Part shown: positions 43,701 to 54,225 of the stretch, piece by piece | How positions within the stretch are numbered: position 1 is the first letter of the stretch | How the letters are laid out: each line of letters starts with the position of its first letter | Source of the DNA: Anthonomus grandis grandis | Lineage: Eukaryota; Arthropoda; Insecta; Coleoptera; Curculionidae | DNA: 64,000 bases | Assembly (NCBI RefSeq): GCF_022605725.1 | Contig: NC_065548.1 | Location: 8,775,644-8,839,643 of the forward strand | Reading direction: 5' to 3' | Translations under genes and position numbers: made by a program | The notes under the pieces: model-generated | The model's input: the letters and a program-made list of their open reading frames with translations, nothing else | Databases searched by the model: none | What the model was told of the DNA's origin: nothing

Positions 43701-46700
43701 TCTTAATACCAGACACGGTTGATAACTTAGGTAGGATCTTGCACAATATGGCCTAAAATAGCTACTTCTGAAGCTTCATTCACCACTGGATTATCCATTT
43801 CGCGCTTTTTATTAGCCACAGACCCAGTTTCCCTAAATTTTTTAACCAATTCCAAGATGTACTTGCGATGGACCTGTCGATTAGGGTGTTGTAGTGTGTT
43901 AAAGAGCTGGGCAGTTCTATTAGCATTTTCATTGTTCGCAAAGAAAAGAGAAATTATTTCAACTCTTTCAGCAAGTGAATAAACCATTATCACACTCAAT
44001 GTTGTAACTAACTAACTTTAAAGAGCTATTTGTTTGACATACTATGATCTGACAGCAGTAATTGACAACCACTATTAAACTTCAAAATGTTGCTATAATA
44101 ACAGTCTCAACAATAACCAAGAGTTCCCTTGCAGAATTGACATAGATACCTACGGGTATTAAAAAAAAAAACAGAAAGTACGGTTCACAATGTAGGAGAA
44201 CAAAATTTTTTGTATTTATTTAACTGCTAAATTTACAAGCATTTTTTTTCATAAAAAATGTTGACATGTTTTTGTATCTTTTATTAGCCCCTGTATCGAC
44301 TAGGCAAATAGTAACCATTTAAAACTTTAGGGTTATAATCCACATAAAAATACCTTTATAAAATAGGTGATACCTTAATAAAATAAGGTATCACTCGACC
44401 CCAAGTTCCATTTAAAATTTTGGGGGTCCTTGTCACCCCCGCTAGGGCTTTGCCCTACTAGCAAAAAAATGTTTCCCCTTGAATCAAAAATTGACGGGTC
44501 CGAGGATTTTTTCGCAAATGTTCTGAGGGACCCAAAATAGGCTCTGTTTCGTTTTCAAATGGCCACCCTGTATAGTATTTACAATACCAGAAGTAGCATA
44601 AAAAGGAATAAGAAAAGTCTGACGATCAATAATTCATTTTTAATTAATTAATTCATTTTTAATTTCATTCAAATTTAAATATTAAATTTGCGATTAAAAT
44701 TCATTTGAGTAAAGCCGATGAAGAAGCTCTTTTTTTATAACTTATACAGCAAAGAAAAAAAGCTGATGGAATTTTATTAAAAAAAATAATAATAAATCAG
44801 TTTAAGCATTTTAAAATTATAAAACTTTAAGTATAAATAAAATGACATTTTCACTCGTCCTGAATAGGAGACATATACCAAAATAACCGAAAAACTATAA
44901 TCTTTGCAATAAAAGAAGAATCGTTAAAATCGGTCGATTCGTTTGAAAGTTATCGATGGTTTAACCCATAGATAAACAGTTTATAGGGGTTAATGGTTTA
45001 ATTGGTTTAACCGGATGTGAAATATTCCTGGCGCATTCGCCAATTTAAAAATCAGCAATTATTTGAGCTTCTCTTAGGCGCGATGCTTTTTATCGATTTT
45101 AAACATGCCAATTTATACAATATTTTAATAACTATTTAAGTTAATAATTGTTTCTTATAAGCATGCATTTGTTGTCTTGAACTATACATGGCGCATTTGC
45201 CAATTTATAAGAACTGAGGGTAAACCCTTCTATTTTCCAGAAAATCAATGAAAATTTCAGGCATTTTTGTAAGTATCTAACTAAGTGAACGTGGATAACT
45301 AATTTATACTGTGGCATTATTCCAGTATTAACTATCGCAATTAAATTAAGTTTTTTATATTCATCCTTCAATTTTTCTTGATTAATTATTTTTTTCTTAC
45401 AGGCATTTGGATTAATATTTTTCAGTTGAAGCTATTTTTTTTATTCCTTCCTATCTGAACTGCAAAAAACCCTAATTTTAAATATTTTTTAAAATCATTT
45501 ATCATCAATAAAAACCTAATGTTAAAGTCAGAAATTAATCAAATTTGTCATTGTTTCTACATGTTCTTTACTTAATTATTATAATTTTTTTTTTCTTAAA
45601 ATGGCTCCAATTGCCTGGAAAAAGGAAATTAATTAAAAAAAAATTAAGAAAAAATTACCAATTTCAGGAAAAATTCACATTTAAATCAAAAATGGATTTA
45701 TTTGCCTGCAAAACTGAAATAATTTAAAAAAAAACGAGGTTAAGCATTTTAAAATGATAAATCATTAAATATAAATAAATGGCATTTACACTCGCCCTGC
45801 ACAAGATACATACACGAAATTAACCGAAAAACTATAATCCTTGCAATAAAAGAAGAATCGTTAAAATCGGTCGATTCGTTTGAAATTTATCGATGGTTTA
45901 AACGAATGTAAAATATTCCTGGCGCATTCGCCAATTTAAACATCATAAGCAATTATTTGAGCTCTAAGGCGCGGGTTTTTAGATCGATTTGAAATATGCC
46001 CGGCGTATTCGCCAATTTATACAATATTTTAATAACTATTTGAATTAATGATTGTTCTTTACAAGCATGGATTTGTTGTTTTGAACTATACACGGCGCAT
46101 TCGCCAATTTATAAGAACTGAGGGTAAACCGTTCTATTTTCCAGAAAATCAATGAAAATTACGAGCATTTTTGTAAGTATCTAACTGAGTGAACGTGGAT
46201 AACTAATTTATACTGTGGCATTATTCCAGTATTAACTATCGCAATTAAATTAAGTTTTTTATATTCATCCTTCAATTTTTCTTGATTAATTATTTTTTTC
46301 TTACAGGCATTTGGATTAATATTTTTCAGTTGAAGCTATTTTTTTGATTCCTTCCTATCTGAACTGCAAAAAACCCTAATTTTAAATATTTTTTAAAACC
46401 ATTTATCATCAATAAAAACCTAATGTTAAAGTCAGAAATTAGTAAAATTTGTCATTGTTTCTACATGTTCTTTACTTAATTATTATAATTTTTTTTTTCT
46501 TAAAATGGCTCCAATTGCCTGGAAAAAGGAAATTAATTTTTAAAAAAATTAAGAAAAAATTACCAATTTCAGGAAAAATTAACAATTAAAAACAAAAATG
46601 GATTTATAGGCCTGCAAAACTGAAATAATTTAAAAAAAAACGAGGTTAAGCATTTTAAAATGATAAATCATTAAATATAAATAAATGGCATTTACACTCG

Positions 46701-49700
46701 CCCTGCACAAGATATATACACGAAAATAACCGAAAAACTATAATCTTTGCAAGAAAAGAAGAATGGTTAAAATCGGTCGATTCGTTTGAAAGTTATCGAT
46801 GGCTTAAGCGGATGTGAAATATTCCTGGCGCATTCACCAATTTAAAAGAACTGAGGGCAAACCGTTTTATTTTCCAGAAAACCGTTGAAATTTACGGGAA
46901 TTTTTGTAAGTATCTAACTAAGTGATATGCGGCGTTCCCCAGGGTTCAGTGTTGGGACCACTGTTATTTTTACTGTATGTGGATGACTTAAGTTCATTGA
47001 AACTGCAGGACAAGGTGGTTCAGTTTGCTGATGATACCACCATACTATGGAGCCATAAAAATTCTGATTATATTAAGACTTGTATCCTTGAAGACCTTCA
47101 GATTTTATCAGGATGGTGTGCTTCCAACAGGCTCGCTTATCTTCTGGATGTTTTGCAGTAAGAATGGCAAAACATCCAGAGCTGGGAGGGGTGGTTGCAC
47201 GTTCAGTGTACTTTTCACTTATTGAATCTCATATTCGGTATGGCTTGCCTTTTTGGGGTTTAACCAAAAAGGGGCTACTTAACATTGTCTTTGTTATTTA
47301 AAAAAAAGCAGTTAGATACCTGTGTTCTGCTAAGTTAAGAGATTCTTGCAAACCCCTCTTCATTTCTGAAAAAATCCTAACTCTTTTTTCACTCTTTATC
47401 TTAGAAACAGCTGCTCTTATTCACAAAATTCCCAAACTACCCTCTGACACTGGCCATTTGACTCGTCGTGTAAATGACGTTCCCCTACCTATTCCTACGT
47501 CTTCCCTTACCAAAAACTCATTAATTTACATAAGTAAAAAAATCTACAATCATGTTCCTCTATGTGTTAGACATATATCGGATGTTAAGAAGTTTAAAAG
47601 AGAATTAAATACGCTTTTATTGGCTAAGGCATATTATAACCTGGATGACTTTTTTAATGATAGGTTTTAACCTTGGACATGTTGGAAAGTTTTTTTTCCT
47701 TTTTTCTTCTCTAGTTTTGTCAACAAGTTTACCTTTATTTAGTAATTGATTGTTTTATTTAGTTATCTTTAATTCAAGTATGTTCAAAAAGTTTTGTCTT
47801 CTGGTATTTAATTTTATTCATTGTTTTGTCAATTTTTGAAATTGTATTTTTGTTTTGTTTTTTTAGTTTGTAGGTACTTATACACAAGATTATTCTTACA
47901 TAATATAGCACATTTTCTTTCTTTCTTTCTTTCTAACTTATACTGTTTTTGATATTTGTACGTAATTTTTTCTTAATTAATTATTTTTTTCTTACAGGCT
48001 TTTGTATAAATTTTTTTAAAATTTAAGCCATTTTCTGAGTCCTTTCGGTCTGAATTGCAACAAAGCCTAATTTTATTCGTTTTTTTGTCCCTTTATTACC
48101 AATAAAAACTTGACTATAATCTTTCCAATAAAAGAAAACTCGTAAAGATCGGTCAACTCGTTTAAAAGTTTATCGATGGTTTTAGCGGATTTAAAATATT
48201 CCTGGCACATTTGCCAAATTAAAGATCAGCAATTATTTTTGAGTATCTTTGACCCGGGTTTAGGTCGATTTGAAATATGATCGACGTATTCTTTAATTTA
48301 TATATTTATTTAAATTGTATTTGAATTAATGATTGTTTCTTATAAGCATAGATTTGTTGTTTTGAACTATATATATTTACATTTATAAAAACTGATGGCA
48401 AATCGAACGAAAAAAACCAGGAAAATTAGGAGAAATTCTAGTAATTTTTTAATTATTTTTTTTCAGTTGATGCCATTTTTTGATTCTAAACTTTTATCAT
48501 CAATAAAAACTCGCACTGTCGAATTGTTTATTGGCCTTTTTAAGTATTTTTTAATTAAATTAATAACTGAACTTAAAGGAACTATATAGCATCAATATTT
48601 TCACCTTAATTAGAACAAAAAAACAGCTTTATTTTCTAACTAATTCGTCTCAAGTATTCATCTAGAATTGCAAAGTTTCAAGGGTCTCTCTAAACTTTCT
48701 TTCCCCCGTAAACTGTTAATTAATAATTTATCTTGGAAAGGATAAAATGTTATATGTTAAACCTTTCAGATCTTGTTCTACTTGGGTGGCTGTAGGTGAT
48801 ATAGTATCGACCTCCCAGTTGCCTTCTCCACATGGAGGTCAAGCTTCCAGTAGCACAAACACCACTCAACCTCCCGCCTGCACGCCTCCACCACCCGCTT
48901 TTACTGCTGCCGACTTTATACGGTCTGTTAATAAAAAGGTGAGCTTGGGCATAATAATAATATCCCCTAATTGCGTAATTGCTAACCAAATCATATAAAA
49001 TAACAAAGCAAGATCACAAAGAGAAACGACAAAAACGCATGTGCACTATAAGAAACTTTAAGTGCTATATGGTAAAACATTTTTAACTAAAACATGTAAA
49101 CATTCGAATGTGTCAATGCCAATTTAAAAACATTGTGAAGAAAAGATGACATGTATATTATGTTTATAAAATTATATTATAATATATATTGAATAAGGTT
49201 GGTTTTTCGCGCACAATTTTTCCAGAGAAGAATGGCTCTAAAATATTTACAGAACACCTCTGATATTTTACGCTATTTTACTAGAAATTGTAAAATTCTA
49301 GTAAACTAGCATAGGCGTAATATTCAGGTTTATTAAAATACACTCTATAACGCGTTTTATCTATTTAAAGAGCCTGCTACAGAAAATAAATAGTATTTTA
49401 GGGAAATGGAGCCAGAAATAAAATTATTTTTATTTTATACTTAAACTGTGCTTATATTTGTATGTTTCTCTCGTTTTCGACCTATATAACCATCTCAGTT
49501 ATATTATGTACTCATTATCTGTATCTAAAATAGCATTACGTTCAATTGCTTTAACACTATTTAAAAGAATTAGATCTTGATGAGGTAATGTACTTCTTGT
49601 AAGATAATCTTGAATACATCTTCTAAGGTCATTATCAAAAAGAATTAAATCAATTAAACTTTCGCTATTTTCAGTCAATCTGGTTGGTTCGCAGATACGC

Positions 49701-50423
49701 TGTAATTATTCAAACAAAATATATTTTTCCGAAGAATTTTTTTGGAATTAAAAAACTTTTTTTTGACTGAATAAATTTGCAAAAAAAACTAACACAAAAA
49801 ATGTAAAAACTCTTTTGATTAACACAAAATCGTAATAAATCTGCTTTCTTCAAACCCACCACGAGGCATAACTTAATAAGATACGAAGAACATTTTTCAA
49901 ATATTTAAAAACCAAAAAAAATTTCACCATTAATTTAGGTCCGTCAAAACTACATAAGACGAAGACTCCTCACAACCTACAAGGCCCTGGAAAGACTATC
50001 CCAAAGTGAGTTTAACTTAGATCGATTAGAAGTAACCCCATCTACCGCACAAGCTAGCTTAGAACCCTGTTCCCAAAGTGTTATTGTTACATCCTCAGGT
50101 AAGTTTACACTCCCCTAAGAAGAGGAAAAAAACCCTTTTAACCCTAAAAACCAGAATTTTAATCAATTTATTTTAAAGGTCCAACTAGACTTACCGTACC
50201 GGGATCGAGTCCGACCCCAAGTAAAAGTCCCACCACCTCCAGCAGTACCAACGCCGCGATGCTAAGGGCGGCAAAGTCCAGGGCCGGTAAGAACTTACCG
50301 CTTACGATAAGGGACGTGGAAAGGGAAAGGGGGAAGCCCTTATCGAAATACGAGAGGAATATGATGATTTTTAATTGGTTGCACACTTTGGACGATACCG
50401 CTTTTGTCGAGGGAGTTCCTTAA
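40753..50423 (+). CDS. Conserved host gene of unknown function, five coding exons, 363 aa
   Basis: Coding exons 40753-41024, 41480-41725, 48770-48938, 49939-50098 and 50179-50423, all bounded by AG and GT and with phases that join in frame (1092 nt with stop). The first exon begins at the acceptor at 40746. The protein starts MVKASQEEMSSVDN, has Ser/Pro/Thr-rich linkers (TTQPPACTPPPPAF), and three regions that look constrained: RPADIPEILWFEEETELIRS (about 91-110), ADFIRSVNKKVRQNYIRRRL (about 217-237), and near the end LTIRDVERERGKPLSKYERN with MMIFNWLHTLD. No signal peptide, transmembrane segment or catalytic motif is seen. I do not recognise the family. The coding sequence is far less AT-rich than the introns. 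The ~7-kb second coding intron is full of repeats. Confidence 0.82.
41726..42100. other. Start of the large intron of the unnamed gene
   Basis: Unique AT-rich intron sequence. It includes a short GA run (GAGAGAGAGAGAGGG, about 41819-41833). Nothing else was recognised. Confidence 0.4.
42819..44570 (-). mobile_element. DD41D mariner-superfamily transposon with ~140-bp inverted repeats
   Basis: Ends CAGGGTGGCCATTTGAAAAC on both sides (inverted), with TA at 42817-42818 and 44571-44572. The inverted repeats share ACGAAACAGAGCCTATTTTG and GGGTCC...GACGGGTCCGAGGATTTT. Subterminal GGTATCACTCGAC near 44390 also occurs in the 17456-19559 element, so the two are related subfamilies. It sits in an intron of the unnamed gene. 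Confidence 0.9.
42907..43987 (-). pseudogene. DD41D transposase with frame breaks, all three catalytic Asp present
   Basis: Starts at ATG 43987 (MVYSLAERVEIISLFF). Block 1 to about 43727 holds the HTH and ends ILGHIVQDPT. Block 2 (43649-43356) holds FSDECSFFLNG with the first Asp and NVWAGIFGKHIVGP. Block 3 (about 43370-42907) holds QQDGAPPHY, RWPPRSP-type block and SPDLSLLDFFLWG, 41 residues between the Asp residues. At least two frameshifts or stops, near 43700 and 43370. It serves as the reference for the box missing in the 18045-19097 copy. Confidence 0.88.
46925..47935 (+). mobile_element. LINE 3' fragment (jockey/CR1 type) inside the intronic array
   Basis: A 5'-truncated copy begins at GCGGCGTTCCCCAGGG within the RT motif GVPQGSVLGPLLFLLY, then FADDTTILW. 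After CASNRL an internal deletion removes the segment that normally follows. The C-terminal part continues SYFSLIESHIRYGLPFWG, VRYLCSAKLRDSC and ends VKKFKRELNTLLL ... FFNDRF at 47670. A 3' UTR and a (TTTC)n tail end near 47935. Neighbouring array units show the uninterrupted target: AAGTGA on the left and TATACTG on the right. Confidence 0.78.
48939..49498. other. Intron sequence of the unnamed gene, no feature
   Basis: AT-rich intron between coding exons 3 and 4. Nothing recognised in the first 560 bases. Confidence 0.35.
49500..49712 (-). pseudogene. LINE endonuclease fragment in an intron
   Basis: The minus frame reads CEPTRLTENSESLIDLILF, the EPTR.T..S.TLIDLI block near the end of jockey/CR1-type endonuclease domains, followed by about 45 open codons (LRRCIQDYLTRSTLPHQDLI). 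No flanking element parts are recognised. It lies in the intron between coding exons 3 and 4 of the plus-strand gene. Confidence 0.55.
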
Positions 50424-51661
50424 GCTTATGGCGTTTAAATAGTGCAAGTTTCTTTAAAGTTGATCGTAAATTAGATAAATAATTAATAAGTTCACTTGCA
50501 GAAACAATATAATTAGAGGGTAATTTGGTAAGCTGTGCACCACTGCTTGTATACTTTATTATGTTTGAGAATATCCGAGTAATAAAACAGTCTTAAAATG
50601 ATACATTAATAAGTGAAAAAAAACACGTTTAAAAAAACTTAAAATATATTTTTTTTTTTAAATTTTAAATATATTTTTTTTCTCATTGACTGTTCGGTTT
50701 CAAAAACTGTTTTTCATTTTTATTATAAACCATCCAAAATTAAGATAAATTAATTCACATCTTAAAAAGGAGTAAAGATACATATAGGAAAAGTGTGAAA
50801 AATTGAATTAAAAAAAAATAAAAAAAATCTGTGATGTTTCCAAAAATTTTTAGTAAATTATAAAAATCTGATTGAAATTTGTAGTACCAGTAAAAATTCA
50901 TAAATATCAATTATTTAATTAATTAGGCTTACGATAACTGGGTTATGATTATAATTTTTTATAGTCATTTCGAAAATAACAAAAAGCAAAAAATTGTGAA
51001 AATCCAAAAACTGAAAATAAAATTGTATTTTTTTTTAATAATGAATATAGTCAAAACTAATGAAACAATTTAAATTTGTAAAATTAAAATATTTTTTTAA
51101 AAGCAGTTTTTTTGAAAATTGAAACATGAAAAATAAATGAGTTAAAACAACCAAAAATATTGTTAAAAACGCGGATTTTTTAAAATTTATTTTTAAAATA
51201 GTAAAAAGCCTTAAACAAATTGAAAAATTAATTATAAAAAATTAATAGAAAAAGTCAGTTTAAAAAATGAAAATGCCAAAAATCTATGAATTAAAAACCA
51301 GAAAAACCAAAAAACTAAGCAAACTTTATTTTGTTAATTAGCCTTATAGTTTTAAAAAAAACCTAATTTTTTTTGTAAAATTTAAAGGAAGAATAAGCAT
51401 TGCCAAAAAACATACATATCTTTATTTATTTAAATTTAGGTCAAATAATTATAAAAATAAAAATAACGCAAAAAAAAATAATTTTTAAAAAATACGAAGG
51501 CTTCAAATTTAAATAATTATCAAAAATTAAAACTTAATCGATTGCACAATAATTTAACGAGTTCCAATTTCTTTAAAATAATGTTACCTAAGAAAATCAC
51601 AATTTTAATAAAATTATTCACTCGATAATAATTTTTATTTAAGGCATAGCTAAATGGGATA
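50424..51661. other. Very AT-rich intergenic stretch, no gene
   Basis: 3' flank of the unnamed gene, with many A and T runs. A minus-strand or plus-strand gene is not visible. A polyadenylation site for the gene probably lies in the first few hundred bases (ATTATGTTTG..AATAAAACAG near 50555-50590). Confidence 0.35.
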
Positions 51662-51663
51662 TA

Positions 51664-53520
51664 CAGTAGTGGAAAAATCTAGAGCAACATTTAATAAGTT
51701 GCTAAAATAAAATATTAGATGATGACTTTTAGCATAAAATTTCTCTAGATAAAAACATATGGTACTTATAAACGGTTTGCCAATAAAAACTGTTAATTCT
51801 TATCACGTTTTACTAAGGGACACAAAAAAGAATACTTCAGAGTGGAAAAAAGTAAAGCAACATTTTTGAAATATTTCTCAAATCATGCAAAATATTTTAC
51901 TTAGTGTTAGTTTAAACTGATAAGTTGACGGTATTTGGCTGCTTAAGATGCCTCGCGGTAAACATTTATCTGTCGATATTAAAAATAGAATTGTTGATTT
52001 ATACAAATGTTAACTTATTGAAGTAAAACTACTAATTTAGAACAAAACACGAATTTAATCTTACCTATCAAAAGGAAAACAACAAATTTATAATTATAGT
52101 ACAAAAATAACGAAAGCTTTCTCACAAAAACTATTCTTTTAAACCCCGCAGCAGTCTAAAAACAAGTGTCCGCCTTTGCATTCGAGTACCTGGCTCACCC
52201 CTCGTAAATACCACTGATAAAAATACTAGTTTTGGGTCGCTTTCATCCATGCCTGGTTCTTATCGTTGTGCCGACGATAACACAAAAGTGGTCAAAAGCA
52301 GATTGCTATTGCAAAGACATTTAGGTTACATAGATTTATCGTGTCTCGTATAATTAAGCAGTTTCATATATATAGCGATTTATCTGTTAAGAAAAAGTCA
52401 GGGAGACGTAGAAAAACCACTCCATATACCGATAAACAAATTATCAAAATTGCTAAAAATGAGCCTTTTCTGGGATCCAATAAGATAAAGCACCGCATAT
52501 CCGAAGAGCTTGGAGTAAACGTGACTCCGAGGACGGTGAGAAATAGACTATTAGCGTTGATTGAAGAGGCGAAGGTCCCTTTTCAATCAACGCTATTAGA
52601 GGCCAAGTTATTTGCCAGAAGACCTGCCAAAAAACCGCTGCTGTCAAAAAAAAATAGACGTTCTCGTTTAAGTCTTGCCAAAACGCATCTACATTATACA
52701 GAGCATGATTGGAAAAAGGTAATCTGGAGCGATGAATCCAAGTTTTGTTTGTTCAAAAGTGATGGAATTGTGTATGTTAGACGCCCTGTCAATGAAAGAC
52801 TCAACCCCAAGTATACCTGTCCAACATGGTGGTGGAGCAGTAATGGTTTGGGGATGCTTTTTGCGCTATGGTGTGGGCCCCCCTGTTTGAAATAGAAGGT
52901 ATAATGGACCGGTTTCAATATAAGGACATATTAGAGAGCCAAATGATTCCATATGCTGATGATACTATGCATTTAAGACATTTAGTTCAACAGGACAACG
53001 ATCCCAAGCATTCTTCTCGGTTCGTAAAAGATTGGTTCAGAAAAGAAAACATTAATGTAATGGAATGGCCTTCACAATCCCCTGATCTCAATCCAATTGA
53101 GAATCTGCGACATTTTAGATTCCAAAATCAGAGAAAAATCTTATAAAAATGAAGCATTGAAGGAGGCATGGGTGAATATGGATCCAGGGATTATTTCTAA
53201 GCTAATAAGATCTATGCCAAAACGTTGTGAAGATGTAATTAAGAATAACGGGTACTTTACAAAATATTAACTTATGTTTTTTTTATTTATTAGAAATGAA
53301 GTAAAAACGAATATTAAAAAAATGTTGCTTTACTTTTTTCCACCTAAAAAATAATTTTTTAATACAAAAATACTAAGGACAAGGAAACATGTTTTTTTTT
53401 CTTAATATTAAATTGCTTGTGTAATAATAAATTACTTGAATTAATTTTACTTTTGATTTACATTCACTGCTTGAAAAAATAAAGTATTTTCAAATGTTGC
53501 TCTACTTTTTTCCACTACTG
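51664..53520 (+). mobile_element. Tc1-like transposon with IR/DR ends and an internal insertion
   Basis: Ends CAGTAGTGGAAAAA and its complement, with TA at 51662-51663 and 53521-53522. Each ~180-bp inverted repeat has an outer and an inner copy of the word TGGAAAAAAGTAAAGCAACA: outer 51664-51692 and 53491-53520, inner 51841-51866 and 53318-53344. This is the IR/DR structure. The 1857-bp length exceeds the family norm because about 300 bp (roughly 52030-52340) separate the first transposase segment from the rest. Confidence 0.92.
51950..53268 (+). pseudogene. Tc1-like (DD34E) transposase, frameshifted and split
   Basis: Starts at ATG 51950 (MPRGKHLSVDIKNRI) and stops after 21 codons. It resumes at about 52339 (VSRIIKQFHIYSDLSVKKKS), then RRPAKKPLLSKKN, WSDESKF (first Asp present), a frameshift near 52830, QQDNDPKHS (second Asp) and SPDLNPIENL (Glu), spacing 34. 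A last frameshift near 53105 leads to the usual C-terminus ending NNGYFTKY at about 53268. At 52549-52595 a short insertion with 13-base inverted arms adds about 17 residues before the RRPAKKP block. Clearly inactive. Confidence 0.9.
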
Positions 53521-53522
53521 TA

Positions 53523-54225
53523 TGTAATTTTAATTTTGCTAAAACTCTATAAAATAAAAGACAAAATATAGATTAAATAAAAACTAACGTGATTTACAAT
53601 TTTTTCCAAAAAAAGCTATATTAAAATTACGATGTAATTTTAATAAAATTTATATATCATTAACAATAAAAGAAAATTATATAAAATTAATGAAATTTTG
53701 AAAAATCTTGCATTTTAATACAACCAAATAAGAAAATAAAATATTTCCAAAAACCGTTGACAAATTTAATAATTTTTCGATAGAAAATATTGGAAATGTA
53801 TTTTTTAAAGATAAATAAGAAAATTTGTGAAATTTTTGAAAATTTAAAACACGAAAAAAATTATTTTGAGAAATGTAAATTTTGACAAAAAATAAATAAA
53901 AATATTATTTTAAAAAATAATAAAGCCAAACAGATTAAGTTATTGCCTTAAAACATGAAAACTAATTATGAATTAAATAAAATATCTATAGCAAATTAAA
54001 AAAAAAATTGAATTCTAATGTTGCTAAAAATGTCCAAATATATTTTAATTCGGCATAACTTAATTGAATACGTTGAGCATATTATTAATAAAATTAGAAA
54101 AATTATATAAGATTACATAAAAATTAGTAACTTAAAAAAAATATATTATTAAACCTTCTAGTCAAATATAAAAAAAATAAAATAATTCCAGAAAAAGTTC
54201 ACAAATTTATTAATTTATTATGTTT
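53523..54225. other. AT-rich intergenic stretch, no feature
   Basis: Long A/T runs, no ORF with motifs and no repeats that I can align. Confidence 0.3.

Larger units (their letters stand above)
42101..48600. repeat. Intronic tandem array, ~0.92-kb unit, interrupted by two mobile elements
   Basis: The marker AATCGGTCGATTCG occurs at about 44929, 45865 and 46771, giving unit lengths of 936 and 906. A decayed fourth marker lies near 48148. Another shared block, ATTTATCATCAATAAAAAC, lies at about 42565, 45490, 46398 and 48100, which places 42470-42818 in the array too. The DD41D element (42819-44570) and a LINE fragment (46925-47935) interrupt it. The units contain GCCTGGAAAAAGG, similar to the core word of the 21-28 kb satellite. 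Confidence 0.8.
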
